22,211 bases of DNA. Source: Treponema sp. GTDB taxonomy: Bacteria > Spirochaetota > Spirochaetia > Treponematales > Treponemataceae. The position numbers and the translations under genes were made by a program. The notes under the pieces are model-generated. The model saw nothing but the letters and a program-made list of their open reading frames with translations. It made no database searches and was not told the origin of the DNA. Every line of letters begins with the position of its first letter. Position 1 is the stretch's first letter. Shown here piece after piece: positions 6,487 to 14,228 of this stretch. The stretch lies in assembly GCA_023231445.1 (NCBI GenBank), contig JALNVF010000043.1:1-22211 (forward strand). Reading direction: 5' to 3'.

Positions 6487-9252
6487 ATGGATTTTGCACA
6501 TAAAATTCGCGAGGCAGCCGCCGAGGGTGCCGTTCTTTTACGAAACATTGACAATACGCTCCCTTTATTAAAAACTGATACTGTTTCTATTTTTGGCCGG
6601 TGCCAGTTTGATTACTATCGCAGTGGGACTGGTTCAGGCGGATCAGTTCATGTTCCGTACACCACAACGCTTACGGGCAGTCTGCTTAATCTGAAATCCC
6701 TTACCGGTTGTCCGCTGTTAAACGGCGAACTTATCGATATATACGAAAAATGGATAAAAGAGCATCCCGTTGACGACGGCAACGGAGCATGGGCTGCAGA
6801 ACCGTGGAATCAGGCAGAAATGCCGGTAGGCCCGGAACTTGCAGAACGTGCTGCATCCACTTCAAACAAAGCAGTTGTCGTCATCGGCCGTACAGCAGGT
6901 GAAGATAAAGACAATAAAGTTACAGAAGGCAGTTATCTTCTTACTCAGAACGAAAAAGACATGCTGCGTTCTGTCTGCAATGCATTTTCTCACGTTGCCG
7001 TCCTACTTAACGTTTCAAATATCATTGACATGAAATTCATAGATGATCCTGAATACAGTGGTCATATCACTGCAGTAATGTATGTATGGCACGGAGGCAT
7101 GGAAGGCGGAAATGCAGCAGCACAGGTTATCTGCGGAAAAGTAACGCCCTCCGGGAAATTACCTGACACTATTGCGTACAACATTCAGGATTATCCGTCA
7201 GACAAAAATTTCGGAAGTCTTACAAAAAATTATTATAAAGAAGACATCTACGTTGGATACCGCTGGTTTGAGACATTTGCAAAAAATCGTGTTATGTTTC
7301 CGTTTGGATACGGTCTTTCATACACCACGTTCAGCATCGAAGTTAAATCTGCAGAAATCAAAAACAATACCATTATTGTGCGTATATCGGTAAAAAACAC
7401 CGGGAAAAAATATCAGGGCAAAGAAACAGTACAATTATATTACTCTGCCCCTCAGGGGAAACTGGGAAAACCTGCACGGGAACTTGCTGCATTCGCAAAA
7501 ACGCATACGCTCTGGCCGGGCATGTCGCAGACGCTTGAACTGTCCTTTCGTATTACCGACATGTCTTCTTACGATGACAGCGGAACGACCGGTTATGAAT
7601 CATGTTACGTTCTTGAGCAGGGTGAATACACTGTCTATGCAGGTACAGATGTCCGGTCTGCCGTTCCCGTAAAACTGGGAAACACAGGAACATATGTTGT
7701 GCAGAAAACAGTATGCGTTAAACAGCTTGAACAGGCACTTGCACCGACAGATGCGTTCGAACGAGTAAAACCCGGTATATACAAACCGGACGGTACTTTC
7801 TCTGTAGAGAAAGAAGCTGTCCCCGTTTCGCATACGGATATTGCGGAACGCATTCAGGAACGTCTGCCGGAGGAAATTCCGCCGACCGGAAACAAAAATA
7901 TAAAATTCGGACAAGTCAGATGGGGACTGTCAAAACTCGACGATTTCGTCGCACAGTTTTCACCTCAGGAGCTGTCTTCTATTGTCCGTGGTGAAGGAAT
8001 GTGCAGCCGTAAAGTAACTTCGGGAACGGCAGCAGCTTTCGGCGGCATAACACATCAGCTTCATAATTATGGGATTCCGTGCGGCTGCTGTTCGGACGGG
8101 CCTTCCGGAATACGTATGGATACAGGCGAAGAAGCAAGTCTTCTCCCGATCGGAACGCTTCTTGCATCGACATGGAATACAAAACTTGTAAAATCGCTTT
8201 ATACCTATGAGGGACACGAACTTATCGAAAATAAAATCGACACACTGCTCGGTCCGGGAATGAACATTCACCGGCATCCCCTTAACGGACGTAATTTCGA
8301 ATATTATTCCGAAGATCCGCTTCTTACCGGTAAAATGGGGACTGCAGTCATTCAGGGACTGCATAAAGGAGGTTCGTCGGGTACAATAAAACATTTTGCG
8401 TGTAATAATCAGGAACAGGCCAGACACATAACAAATTCTATAGTTTCCGAACGCGCGCTCCGCGAAATATATCTTAAAGGTTTTGAAACGGCCGTAAGAG
8501 AAGGCCCCGCAGTCTCACTTATGACTTCGTATAATCCTGTCAACGGGCATTACACCGCATCCAATTACGACCTTCTGGTTACGATTCTCCGCCGTGAATG
8601 GAAATACGAAGGGCTCGTTATGACCGACTGGTGGGCATTTATGAACGACTGTATAACCGGTGGTGCCGGTACATTTAATAATACTGCCGCAATGATCCGT
8701 GCACGCAATGACGTATACATGGTCGTTGACAACGACGGGGCTGAACACAATGTATATTTCGACAATACGATGGCTTCCCTGAGCAGCGGAAAGCTGACAA
8801 CAGCAGAATTGCAGCAGTGTGCTAAAGACATTCTGCGTTTTCTTCTTCAGTCACCTGCTGCCAGACATTTCCCGCATGCACTCACGCCTGTTATTTCATA
8901 TCACCCGTCACATGCCGAACCGGCAGATAATATACGCATATGCAATATTGACGAAAAAATGATATTTACCGGTACAGAACAAAAAATAAATCTTGCCGTA
9001 CATCAATCCGGTACATACGCTGTATGCGGAGCGTATACGAAAGTAACGGACAAAGATTTATCTCAATCAGTCTGTAATATTATGATCGACCGCAAACCTG
9101 CAGCATCATTCGACAGTAGAGGTACACAGGGAGAAACAGCCGTCATCACCGCAGCGGAAGTAAAACTTGAAAAAGGGTATTATAGTATTTCCCTGAACCA
9201 TACGAAACCAGGAATAGATGTCCAGTACGTTCAATTCAAACGGACAAAATAA
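6487..9252 (+). CDS. Glycoside hydrolase family 3 (beta-glucosidase type), circularly permuted domain order
   Basis: A 921-residue enzyme with no signal peptide, so probably cytoplasmic, where GH3 enzymes release sugars from imported oligosaccharides. Domain order is reversed compared with most family members. Residues about 1-285 are the GH3 C-terminal domain (opening 'AAAEGAVLLRN', closing 'FPFGYGLSYTTF'), about 290-360 is a fibronectin-III-like domain, and about 475-790 is the TIM-barrel. The barrel carries 'SDGPSGIR' (536-543), 'GRNFEYYSEDP' (601-611), 'KHFACNNQE' (635-643) and the nucleophile in 'VMTDWW' (Asp714). The general acid/base is probably Glu139 in 'GRTAGED'. Residues about 815-921 are an extra beta-rich segment that could bind carbohydrate. 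Reversed order is known in some gut and rumen beta-glucosidases. GAGG at 6478-6481 supports the start. Exact substrate is unknown. Confidence 0.93.
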   Translation: MDFAHKIREAAAEGAVLLRNIDNTLPLLKTDTVSIFGRCQFDYYRSGTGSGGSVHVPYTTTLTGSLLNLKSLTGCPLLNGELIDIYEKWIKEHPVDDGNGAWAAEPWNQAEMPVGPELAERAASTSNKAVVVIGRTAGEDKDNKVTEGSYLLTQNEKDMLRSVCNAFSHVAVLLNVSNIIDMKFIDDPEYSGHITAVMYVWHGGMEGGNAAAQVICGKVTPSGKLPDTIAYNIQDYPSDKNFGSLTKNYYKEDIYVGYRWFETFAKNRVMFPFGYGLSYTTFSIEVKSAEIKNNTIIVRISVKNTGKKYQGKETVQLYYSAPQGKLGKPARELAAFAKTHTLWPGMSQTLELSFRITDMSSYDDSGTTGYESCYVLEQGEYTVYAGTDVRSAVPVKLGNTGTYVVQKTVCVKQLEQALAPTDAFERVKPGIYKPDGTFSVEKEAVPVSHTDIAERIQERLPEEIPPTGNKNIKFGQVRWGLSKLDDFVAQFSPQELSSIVRGEGMCSRKVTSGTAAAFGGITHQLHNYGIPCGCCSDGPSGIRMDTGEEASLLPIGTLLASTWNTKLVKSLYTYEGHELIENKIDTLLGPGMNIHRHPLNGRNFEYYSEDPLLTGKMGTAVIQGLHKGGSSGTIKHFACNNQEQARHITNSIVSERALREIYLKGFETAVREGPAVSLMTSYNPVNGHYTASNYDLLVTILRREWKYEGLVMTDWWAFMNDCITGGAGTFNNTAAMIRARNDVYMVVDNDGAEHNVYFDNTMASLSSGKLTTAELQQCAKDILRFLLQSPAARHFPHALTPVISYHPSHAEPADNIRICNIDEKMIFTGTEQKINLAVHQSGTYAVCGAYTKVTDKDLSQSVCNIMIDRKPAASFDSRGTQGETAVITAAEVKLEKGYYSISLNHTKPGIDVQYVQFKRTK

Positions 9253-9265
9253 CCAATAAATCCGG

Positions 9266-9292
9266 CAGCAGACAGACTTTCAATGTCTGCTG
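9266..9292. terminator. Stem-loop between convergent genes, likely terminator
   Basis: CAGCAGACA and TGTCTGCTG form a perfect 9-bp stem with a 9-base loop. It lies 13 bases after the GH3 stop and between two converging genes. There is no good T-tract on either strand (the minus strand continues into a short A/T-rich run), so it may be a weak or factor-assisted terminator serving both genes. The remaining bases up to 9340 hold nothing recognisable. Confidence 0.6.
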
Positions 9293-9340
9293 TGCTACTC
9301 TGTACAAAAACATATAAACCCGCGTTTTATAATCCGAATC

Positions 9341-10246
9341 TTAGATAACTGCGAAAAACATGGCGATATAGAAATATACCGTTCCCATAAGCATAACTGC
9401 ATTACCGATCACATGCATGAATTTTATTTTTTTGATCATTAAGAATATACATGCAGTGCTGTACGTAAAACCACACGACAAAAGGAATCCGAATCCGGCA
9501 GGCGGCAGCACATGATAGAGCCGTTTTGCAAGAACCACCCCCGCCCAACCGATAATTAAATAAAATACTATATTTATAATTTCAAGTTCACTTCCCCAGA
9601 TTGAATACAGAACGATTCCTAAAACTGAAGCTCCCCAAACGATACCAAACAGTATCCATCCGTTAACACCCCTCAACGTCGTTAACGTAAAAGAGGTATA
9701 CACACTCCCGATTATAAGAAAAATAAAAGCATGGGTAAGCCGGTTAAATACTTCCTTAGCTGCTGCAGGAACAAGTGCATGGTGAAGCGTAGACATGATA
9801 TACATAAGAATCATTAGTCCGCCGCTGCATGCAAACGTCGAAACGTATATCGGACGGACATCTGCCGGTGCATACGTTACTGCCCGATACACAAGTATTG
9901 CCGTTGCAGCAACAGACAAAGCCGCTCCCAGCCCCTGCAGAATAGAACTTGTAATTTCTTCGGCCACACTGAACTGACGTTCTTTGCTTTCCCGTTCTAC
10001 GCGTCTGTTTTCCAGTTCAATCTGATGTTCGGCACGTTTACGCGCACGTTCCGACCGTGCATAATCACCAGCGGCATATTTTGCGCGCAGACGTTCAGGA
10101 TCCTTTGCATACTGAATATTTACTTCGCGAAGCTCTTTCTCATAATTTTGTTTTATCTGCCTGATGCGTTCCCTTTTTTTTGCACTCAGGGATTTCAGCG
10201 TAGAGTGCCTGACAGCCCTGCTGGCAACAGAATCTTCTCTGGTCAT
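9341..10246 (-). CDS. Hemolysin III / PAQR-family membrane protein with charged N-terminal helix
   Basis: A 301-residue protein. Residues about 15-92 are very rich in K, R and E and look like a cytoplasmic coiled coil, unusual for this family, whose members normally start near the 'EEI' seen here at 96-98. Then come seven predicted membrane helices. The family positions can be lined up: S152 and H156 ('STLHH', usual SxLxH), T171-H172 (usual D-H), and H278 with N282 (usual HxxxH). A usual His in the first helix appears as Q104. PAQR-type proteins are thought to be zinc-dependent membrane hydrolases, so loss of two or three expected site residues suggests altered or lost catalysis. The 'hemolysin' name is historical and does not imply toxicity. 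GAGG (10257-10254 on this strand) precedes the ATG. It is divergent from the XPB operon. Confidence 0.82.
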   Translation of the reverse strand: MTREDSVASRAVRHSTLKSLSAKKRERIRQIKQNYEKELREVNIQYAKDPERLRAKYAAGDYARSERARKRAEHQIELENRRVERESKERQFSVAEEITSSILQGLGAALSVAATAILVYRAVTYAPADVRPIYVSTFACSGGLMILMYIMSTLHHALVPAAAKEVFNRLTHAFIFLIIGSVYTSFTLTTLRGVNGWILFGIVWGASVLGIVLYSIWGSELEIINIVFYLIIGWAGVVLAKRLYHVLPPAGFGFLLSCGFTYSTACIFLMIKKIKFMHVIGNAVMLMGTVYFYIAMFFAVI

Positions 10247-10263
10247 ATTAAAACCTCATGTTA

Positions 10264-10269
10264 AGTATA
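10264..10269 (-). promoter_or_regulatory. -10 box of the hemolysin-III-like gene
   Basis: On the minus strand TATACT lies 17 bases before the ATG, leaving room for a short leader with GAGG. No convincing -35 hexamer is seen at the right distance. The divergent gap 10247-10356 therefore carries promoters on both strands. Confidence 0.4.
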
Positions 10270-10342
10270 CCAGTTTTTTCCTGTTTCCGCCATACAACAC
10301 GAATTGTACTTTAAAATCGTAGCATAAAAAATGCAGGTACGA

Positions 10343-10348
10343 TATAAT
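10343..10348 (+). promoter_or_regulatory. -10 box of the XPB operon, predicted leaderless transcript
   Basis: A perfect TATAAT lies 8 bases before the ATG at 10357, with no Shine-Dalgarno sequence between. The start of transcription is expected at or within about 2 bases of the start codon. The -35 region (about 10320-10325, TAGCAT) is a poor match. A small inverted repeat, GCAT-A5-ATGC (10322-10334), sits between the two boxes and might be an operator, though it is too short to be sure. Confidence 0.6.
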
Positions 10349-10356
10349 AGACTGTT

Positions 10357-12132
10357 ATGCAAAACGATAATCCGCTGATTGTTCAAAGTGACAGAACACT
10401 GCTTCTTGATGTACATGCGTCTCTTGCAAAGGAATGTGCAAATGATCTTATTCCTTTTGCAGAACTTGAACGCTCGCCTGAACACCTGCATACGTATCGT
10501 CTTACTCCGCTTTCGCTCTGGAACGCTGCAAGCGCAGGTTTTTCCGCAGACGATGCCGTTGAAGTATTACAGAAATACAGCCGGTATGATATTCCTCAGA
10601 ATGTTACCGTATGGATTCATGAAACCGCAGGACGTTTCGGAAAACTCCGTCTGGTTTCAGGACCAAAAATCACCGTCCCGCTTCATTCTGATGTTCCTGC
10701 AGGGAACAGCCGGACTGTCACAGAAGAGAATTTATACCTTATAACAGATTCTCCGCTCGTCTACAAAGAGATCAGTGTAAATCAGGCTGCTAAAAAATAT
10801 CTTATAGAAACTAACGAAGGTCCCTCCGAATATTCTTTTCTCCTCCGGCTTACAGACCGCGGTACGGTAAAACAGGAACTGCTTAAAGCAGGATGGCCGG
10901 TAAAAGACGAAGTACAGCTTACAGACGGAGAACCTCTGGATATAGCACTCAGAAATACAACCGTTTCAGGTGCACCTCTTCAAATACGAAATTATCAAAA
11001 GGGTGCAGCCGAAGCACTTGTCGGCAACAGGGGACCGGGGACAGGATTCGGAACAATCGTACTTCCGTGCGGAGCCGGAAAAACAATCGTCGGAATGCAG
11101 ATTATGGCCATGCTGAAAACCAGCACACTTATCATCACGACGAATATTTCGGCAGTACATCAGTGGATGAGCGAATTAATCGACAAAACGAACCTCAATA
11201 CCGATCAGATAGCAGAATATACAGGTGAAGAAAAAACAATAAAACAGGTGACCGTTGCGACTTACCAGATTCTGACGTGGCGGCCCGAAAAGGACGGTCC
11301 GTATCCTCACTTCTCTCTGTTCCGTGAACGTCCGTGGGGATTAATAATTTATGACGAAGTACACATGCTGCCTGCCCCTGTATTCCGTGTCGCGGCAGAA
11401 CTTCAGGCAGTACGGCGGGTAGGACTTACTGCAACGCTTGTAAGGGAAGACGGATGCGAAGGGTACGTATTCAGCCTTGTCGGACCAAAACGGTACGACG
11501 TTCCGTGGAAAGAGCTGGAACATTCAGGCTGGATTGCTACAGCAGAATGTATCGAAATACGACTTGATCTTGCTGAAAAAATTGAAATCGAATATGCAGT
11601 AGCTAATGCCCGTATGAAGCACCGTATTGCAAGTGAGAATCCGGTAAAAGAACAGGTTACCCGGGAAATAATCAACCGGTATCCCGAGGATAAAATTTTA
11701 GTTATTGGACAATATCTTGATCAGCTTGATACTATTGCAAAAATGCTTAACGCCCCGATCATCACAGGAAAAACACCCGTCGACGATCGTGATAAAATAT
11801 ACAACGACTTCCGCAGCGGGAAAATACACGTACTAGTTGTTTCAAAAGTCGCTAATTTTGCAATAGATCTGCCTGATGCATCGCTTGCAATACAAATTTC
11901 AGGAACATTCGGCAGCAGACAGGAGGAAGCACAGCGTCTCGGACGCATTCTCCGCCCGAAAGAACGAATGTCCCGTTTTTTTACTCTTATTACCAGAAAT
12001 ACCGTTGAAGAGGATTTTGGTAGTAACCGCCAGAAATTTCTGGCAGAACAGGGATACGTCTACCGTATTATACGATATAACACCGAAAATGATCTTGATG
12101 AACTTACTAAACCTCTGGAGTCGTCATGCTGA
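10357..12132 (+). CDS. xpb: XPB/Ssl2-type (ERCC3-like) superfamily 2 DNA helicase
   Basis: A 591-residue helicase with all core SF2 motifs: Walker A 'GAGKT' (239-243), 'DEVH' (333-336), 'LTATL' (357-361) and motif VI 'QRLGR' (526-530). Directly after 'TATLV' comes Arg-Glu-Asp (363-365), the RED motif typical of XPB, which settles the subfamily. Residues about 1-105 form an XPB/Ssl2 N-terminal-like domain containing 'YDIPQN' (77-82); about 125-205 corresponds to the region of the damage-recognition domain. XPB proteins unwind or translocate on DNA in nucleotide excision repair and transcription; bacterial forms are ATP-dependent 3'-5' helicases whose cell role is unsettled. The ATG at 10357 is chosen because it fits the 'NPLIVQSD' domain start and the close -10 box. 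The gene overlaps the next by 7 bases. Confidence 0.93.
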   Translation: MQNDNPLIVQSDRTLLLDVHASLAKECANDLIPFAELERSPEHLHTYRLTPLSLWNAASAGFSADDAVEVLQKYSRYDIPQNVTVWIHETAGRFGKLRLVSGPKITVPLHSDVPAGNSRTVTEENLYLITDSPLVYKEISVNQAAKKYLIETNEGPSEYSFLLRLTDRGTVKQELLKAGWPVKDEVQLTDGEPLDIALRNTTVSGAPLQIRNYQKGAAEALVGNRGPGTGFGTIVLPCGAGKTIVGMQIMAMLKTSTLIITTNISAVHQWMSELIDKTNLNTDQIAEYTGEEKTIKQVTVATYQILTWRPEKDGPYPHFSLFRERPWGLIIYDEVHMLPAPVFRVAAELQAVRRVGLTATLVREDGCEGYVFSLVGPKRYDVPWKELEHSGWIATAECIEIRLDLAEKIEIEYAVANARMKHRIASENPVKEQVTREIINRYPEDKILVIGQYLDQLDTIAKMLNAPIITGKTPVDDRDKIYNDFRSGKIHVLVVSKVANFAIDLPDASLAIQISGTFGSRQEEAQRLGRILRPKERMSRFFTLITRNTVEEDFGSNRQKFLAEQGYVYRIIRYNTENDLDELTKPLESSC

Positions 12133-14222
12133 AAAACAATTCAGATGAAAAACAGCGGGTGCAGCGGATTCTTGCATGGCAGGAAGCAATGGCGACGCTG
12201 CCGGACAGCCGCTTTTTCGACATCATGCGCGTGTATCTCGGAGAAGTAAAAACGCCGTATAACAAACAGCGTCTTATTGAACAGCTTGGGGCATTTCTTT
12301 ATAAAGAACAAAACAGAAAAAATCTTGTTTCCCTGCTTGACGATTTCGATAAAAAAATTATTACGGCAGTTTATCTTCTTCCTAATGTAACGCAGACGAA
12401 ACTTTCCGATTTTTTCTCCGGTGAATATACTTTGTCACAACTTTACCCGCAGCTGATTAATCTTACCGACAGACTTATTCTTTACAAAGATAAACAGACA
12501 AGAGATGAACAGCAGTATATCCGTATCAATCCCCTGCTTGAATCCATCCTTACTCCATACATCAGTATCGACCGCATACTACCGGCTGCAGTCTGTGCAG
12601 TCCGGATTGACGATGCCCACTTCTGCCTGTCTCCGGAATTTATTGCAGCATTCGTTTCATATATTATTGAGAAACCGGAACTTTGCAAAGCGGACGGTAT
12701 AATCAAGAAAAACAATGAAGCACGTCTCGAAGAAATATTTCCGGACAAGTCAAAATGTCTTCAGCTGCTTTTAACTGCTTTTCTTAATCTGCAGCTTGTA
12801 AAACAAACCGAAAAATCCATTATATGTGACAAGGATAAATTTGCAGCATTTGCGGAGCTGTCCTCAAAAAAACAATATGCCTATCTGTGCGCAGCATCAG
12901 CGGGACGACTCAGCCGGGAAGGACTACGTTCGCAGACTCAGCTGTTTCTTGACTGTGCAGCTTCCATCCCGCCGGGAGGTGCTACCAGAGACATCCTGCT
13001 GCGGGAAGCAGTTTTACTCGGCGATACAACTGTCAGACAAAACCGCTTCAGCCGTATGATAGAACAGGCGCGGCAGAGGCAGCTCATTCCCGGAGAAGCA
13101 ACCGGGCAGCTGTTTGACAGAATTATCGACTCTGCAGAAGTATTCGGTTTATTCAGCGTAGCGGGCAGAACCGGAAAAGGTGAAAAAATCTATACACCGG
13201 GTACTCCGTTTATCAATGAACCCGTCTTCAAAGATCAGCCGGGCAAAGTCGTTAACATAGACGCAGGTTTTACAATTACCATACTGCCCGGTTTACCACT
13301 GAAAAAATTATTACCGCTTGTTTCTTTTCTCAGTGTTACACGATGCAATACAGTCGTAGAATTCGAAATTAACCGTATATCTACCATACGAGCGTTCGAC
13401 ACAGGATACACAGCAGAAGAAATTTACAAACAGCTTTCAGAATATACACCGTACGACATTCCTCAGAATCTCCGTATCAGCATTGAAGACTGGTATAATT
13501 CCTACTCATCTGCGATGATGTATAAAGGGTATATTCTTAAGCTTGACGCAAAAAATGCACAACTTATCGAAAAGAACCCGAACGCAGCTCAATACATCCA
13601 GATAAAGCTTGCACTGGGAATATATCTTCTGGATATTGACAATGAAGAAGAAGCTGCAAAGTTCGTAAACAAATGTGGTCTTGACTTTATCGGAAAAGTA
13701 CAAAGTAAAAAAACAGAAGTACAGCCGGCATCTTTTCCGCTTCTTAACGAAAACAGTTCTTCCTTATTAAAAGACTATCGGAAAAAAACTATACCCCGGG
13801 AAGAAAAAAATAGTAACGTCAGTGTAATAAAAGATTTACACAAATTGCTTGATACACTCGACTTATCTCCCTTACAGAAAAACGGACTTTCACTGCGTAT
13901 AGAAAATAAAATGATACTTTCTGCTGAACAGCTCAAAGGCAGCACTGTCCGTGCAGAAAATCTTGAAGCAAGCGGGATAGATTTTCTCGGTAAAATCAGG
14001 CTTATCGAAAGTGCGATTTCATCTAAAGATATGATAGAACTTGTCCTCCCGTCGGAAAAAGATGCATCAAAACAGGAAACCTTTCTTGGTACTCCGCTGC
14101 AGATTACAAAAGAAACAGGCGACGCGCTCCTGCACATGCAGCTCGAACCTCAGAAAGAAACCTGCACTTTCTTCATAAGCAGAGCAAGCAGCGTTAAACT
14201 CATACGTACATCACTTTTTTAG
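12126..14222 (+). CDS. XPB partner protein with Helicase_C_3 (XPB/Ssl2 N-terminal-like) domain
   Basis: A 698-residue soluble protein without ATPase motifs. It starts inside the end of the helicase gene (ATG overlapping the TGA) with GGAG at 12117-12120, so the two are translationally coupled. Residues about 1-340 are mostly helical and may include winged-helix units. Residues about 373-475 form the same domain that opens the helicase: both have 'R/I-aliphatic ... aGfsAdd/tGYTAEE ... Y-YDIPQN', with YDIPQN at 443-448 here. Residues about 620-697, the C-terminus, are strand-rich and in their pattern resemble a WYL-type small barrel; this is inference. Mycobacterial genomes also pair an XPB gene with a neighbour carrying this domain (Rv0861c/Rv0862c). 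Inferred role: an accessory, possibly DNA-binding, subunit for the helicase. Not a helicase itself. Confidence 0.82.
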   Translation: MLKNNSDEKQRVQRILAWQEAMATLPDSRFFDIMRVYLGEVKTPYNKQRLIEQLGAFLYKEQNRKNLVSLLDDFDKKIITAVYLLPNVTQTKLSDFFSGEYTLSQLYPQLINLTDRLILYKDKQTRDEQQYIRINPLLESILTPYISIDRILPAAVCAVRIDDAHFCLSPEFIAAFVSYIIEKPELCKADGIIKKNNEARLEEIFPDKSKCLQLLLTAFLNLQLVKQTEKSIICDKDKFAAFAELSSKKQYAYLCAASAGRLSREGLRSQTQLFLDCAASIPPGGATRDILLREAVLLGDTTVRQNRFSRMIEQARQRQLIPGEATGQLFDRIIDSAEVFGLFSVAGRTGKGEKIYTPGTPFINEPVFKDQPGKVVNIDAGFTITILPGLPLKKLLPLVSFLSVTRCNTVVEFEINRISTIRAFDTGYTAEEIYKQLSEYTPYDIPQNLRISIEDWYNSYSSAMMYKGYILKLDAKNAQLIEKNPNAAQYIQIKLALGIYLLDIDNEEEAAKFVNKCGLDFIGKVQSKKTEVQPASFPLLNENSSSLLKDYRKKTIPREEKNSNVSVIKDLHKLLDTLDLSPLQKNGLSLRIENKMILSAEQLKGSTVRAENLEASGIDFLGKIRLIESAISSKDMIELVLPSEKDASKQETFLGTPLQITKETGDALLHMQLEPQKETCTFFISRASSVKLIRTSLF

Positions 14223-14228
14223 CATTGT

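Noticed and set aside
7960..8427. Open frame of 155 codons on the minus strand inside the GH3 gene
   Set aside because: It is opposite the catalytic barrel of GH3, has a C/R/H-rich low-plausibility product and no promoter or ribosome-binding site.
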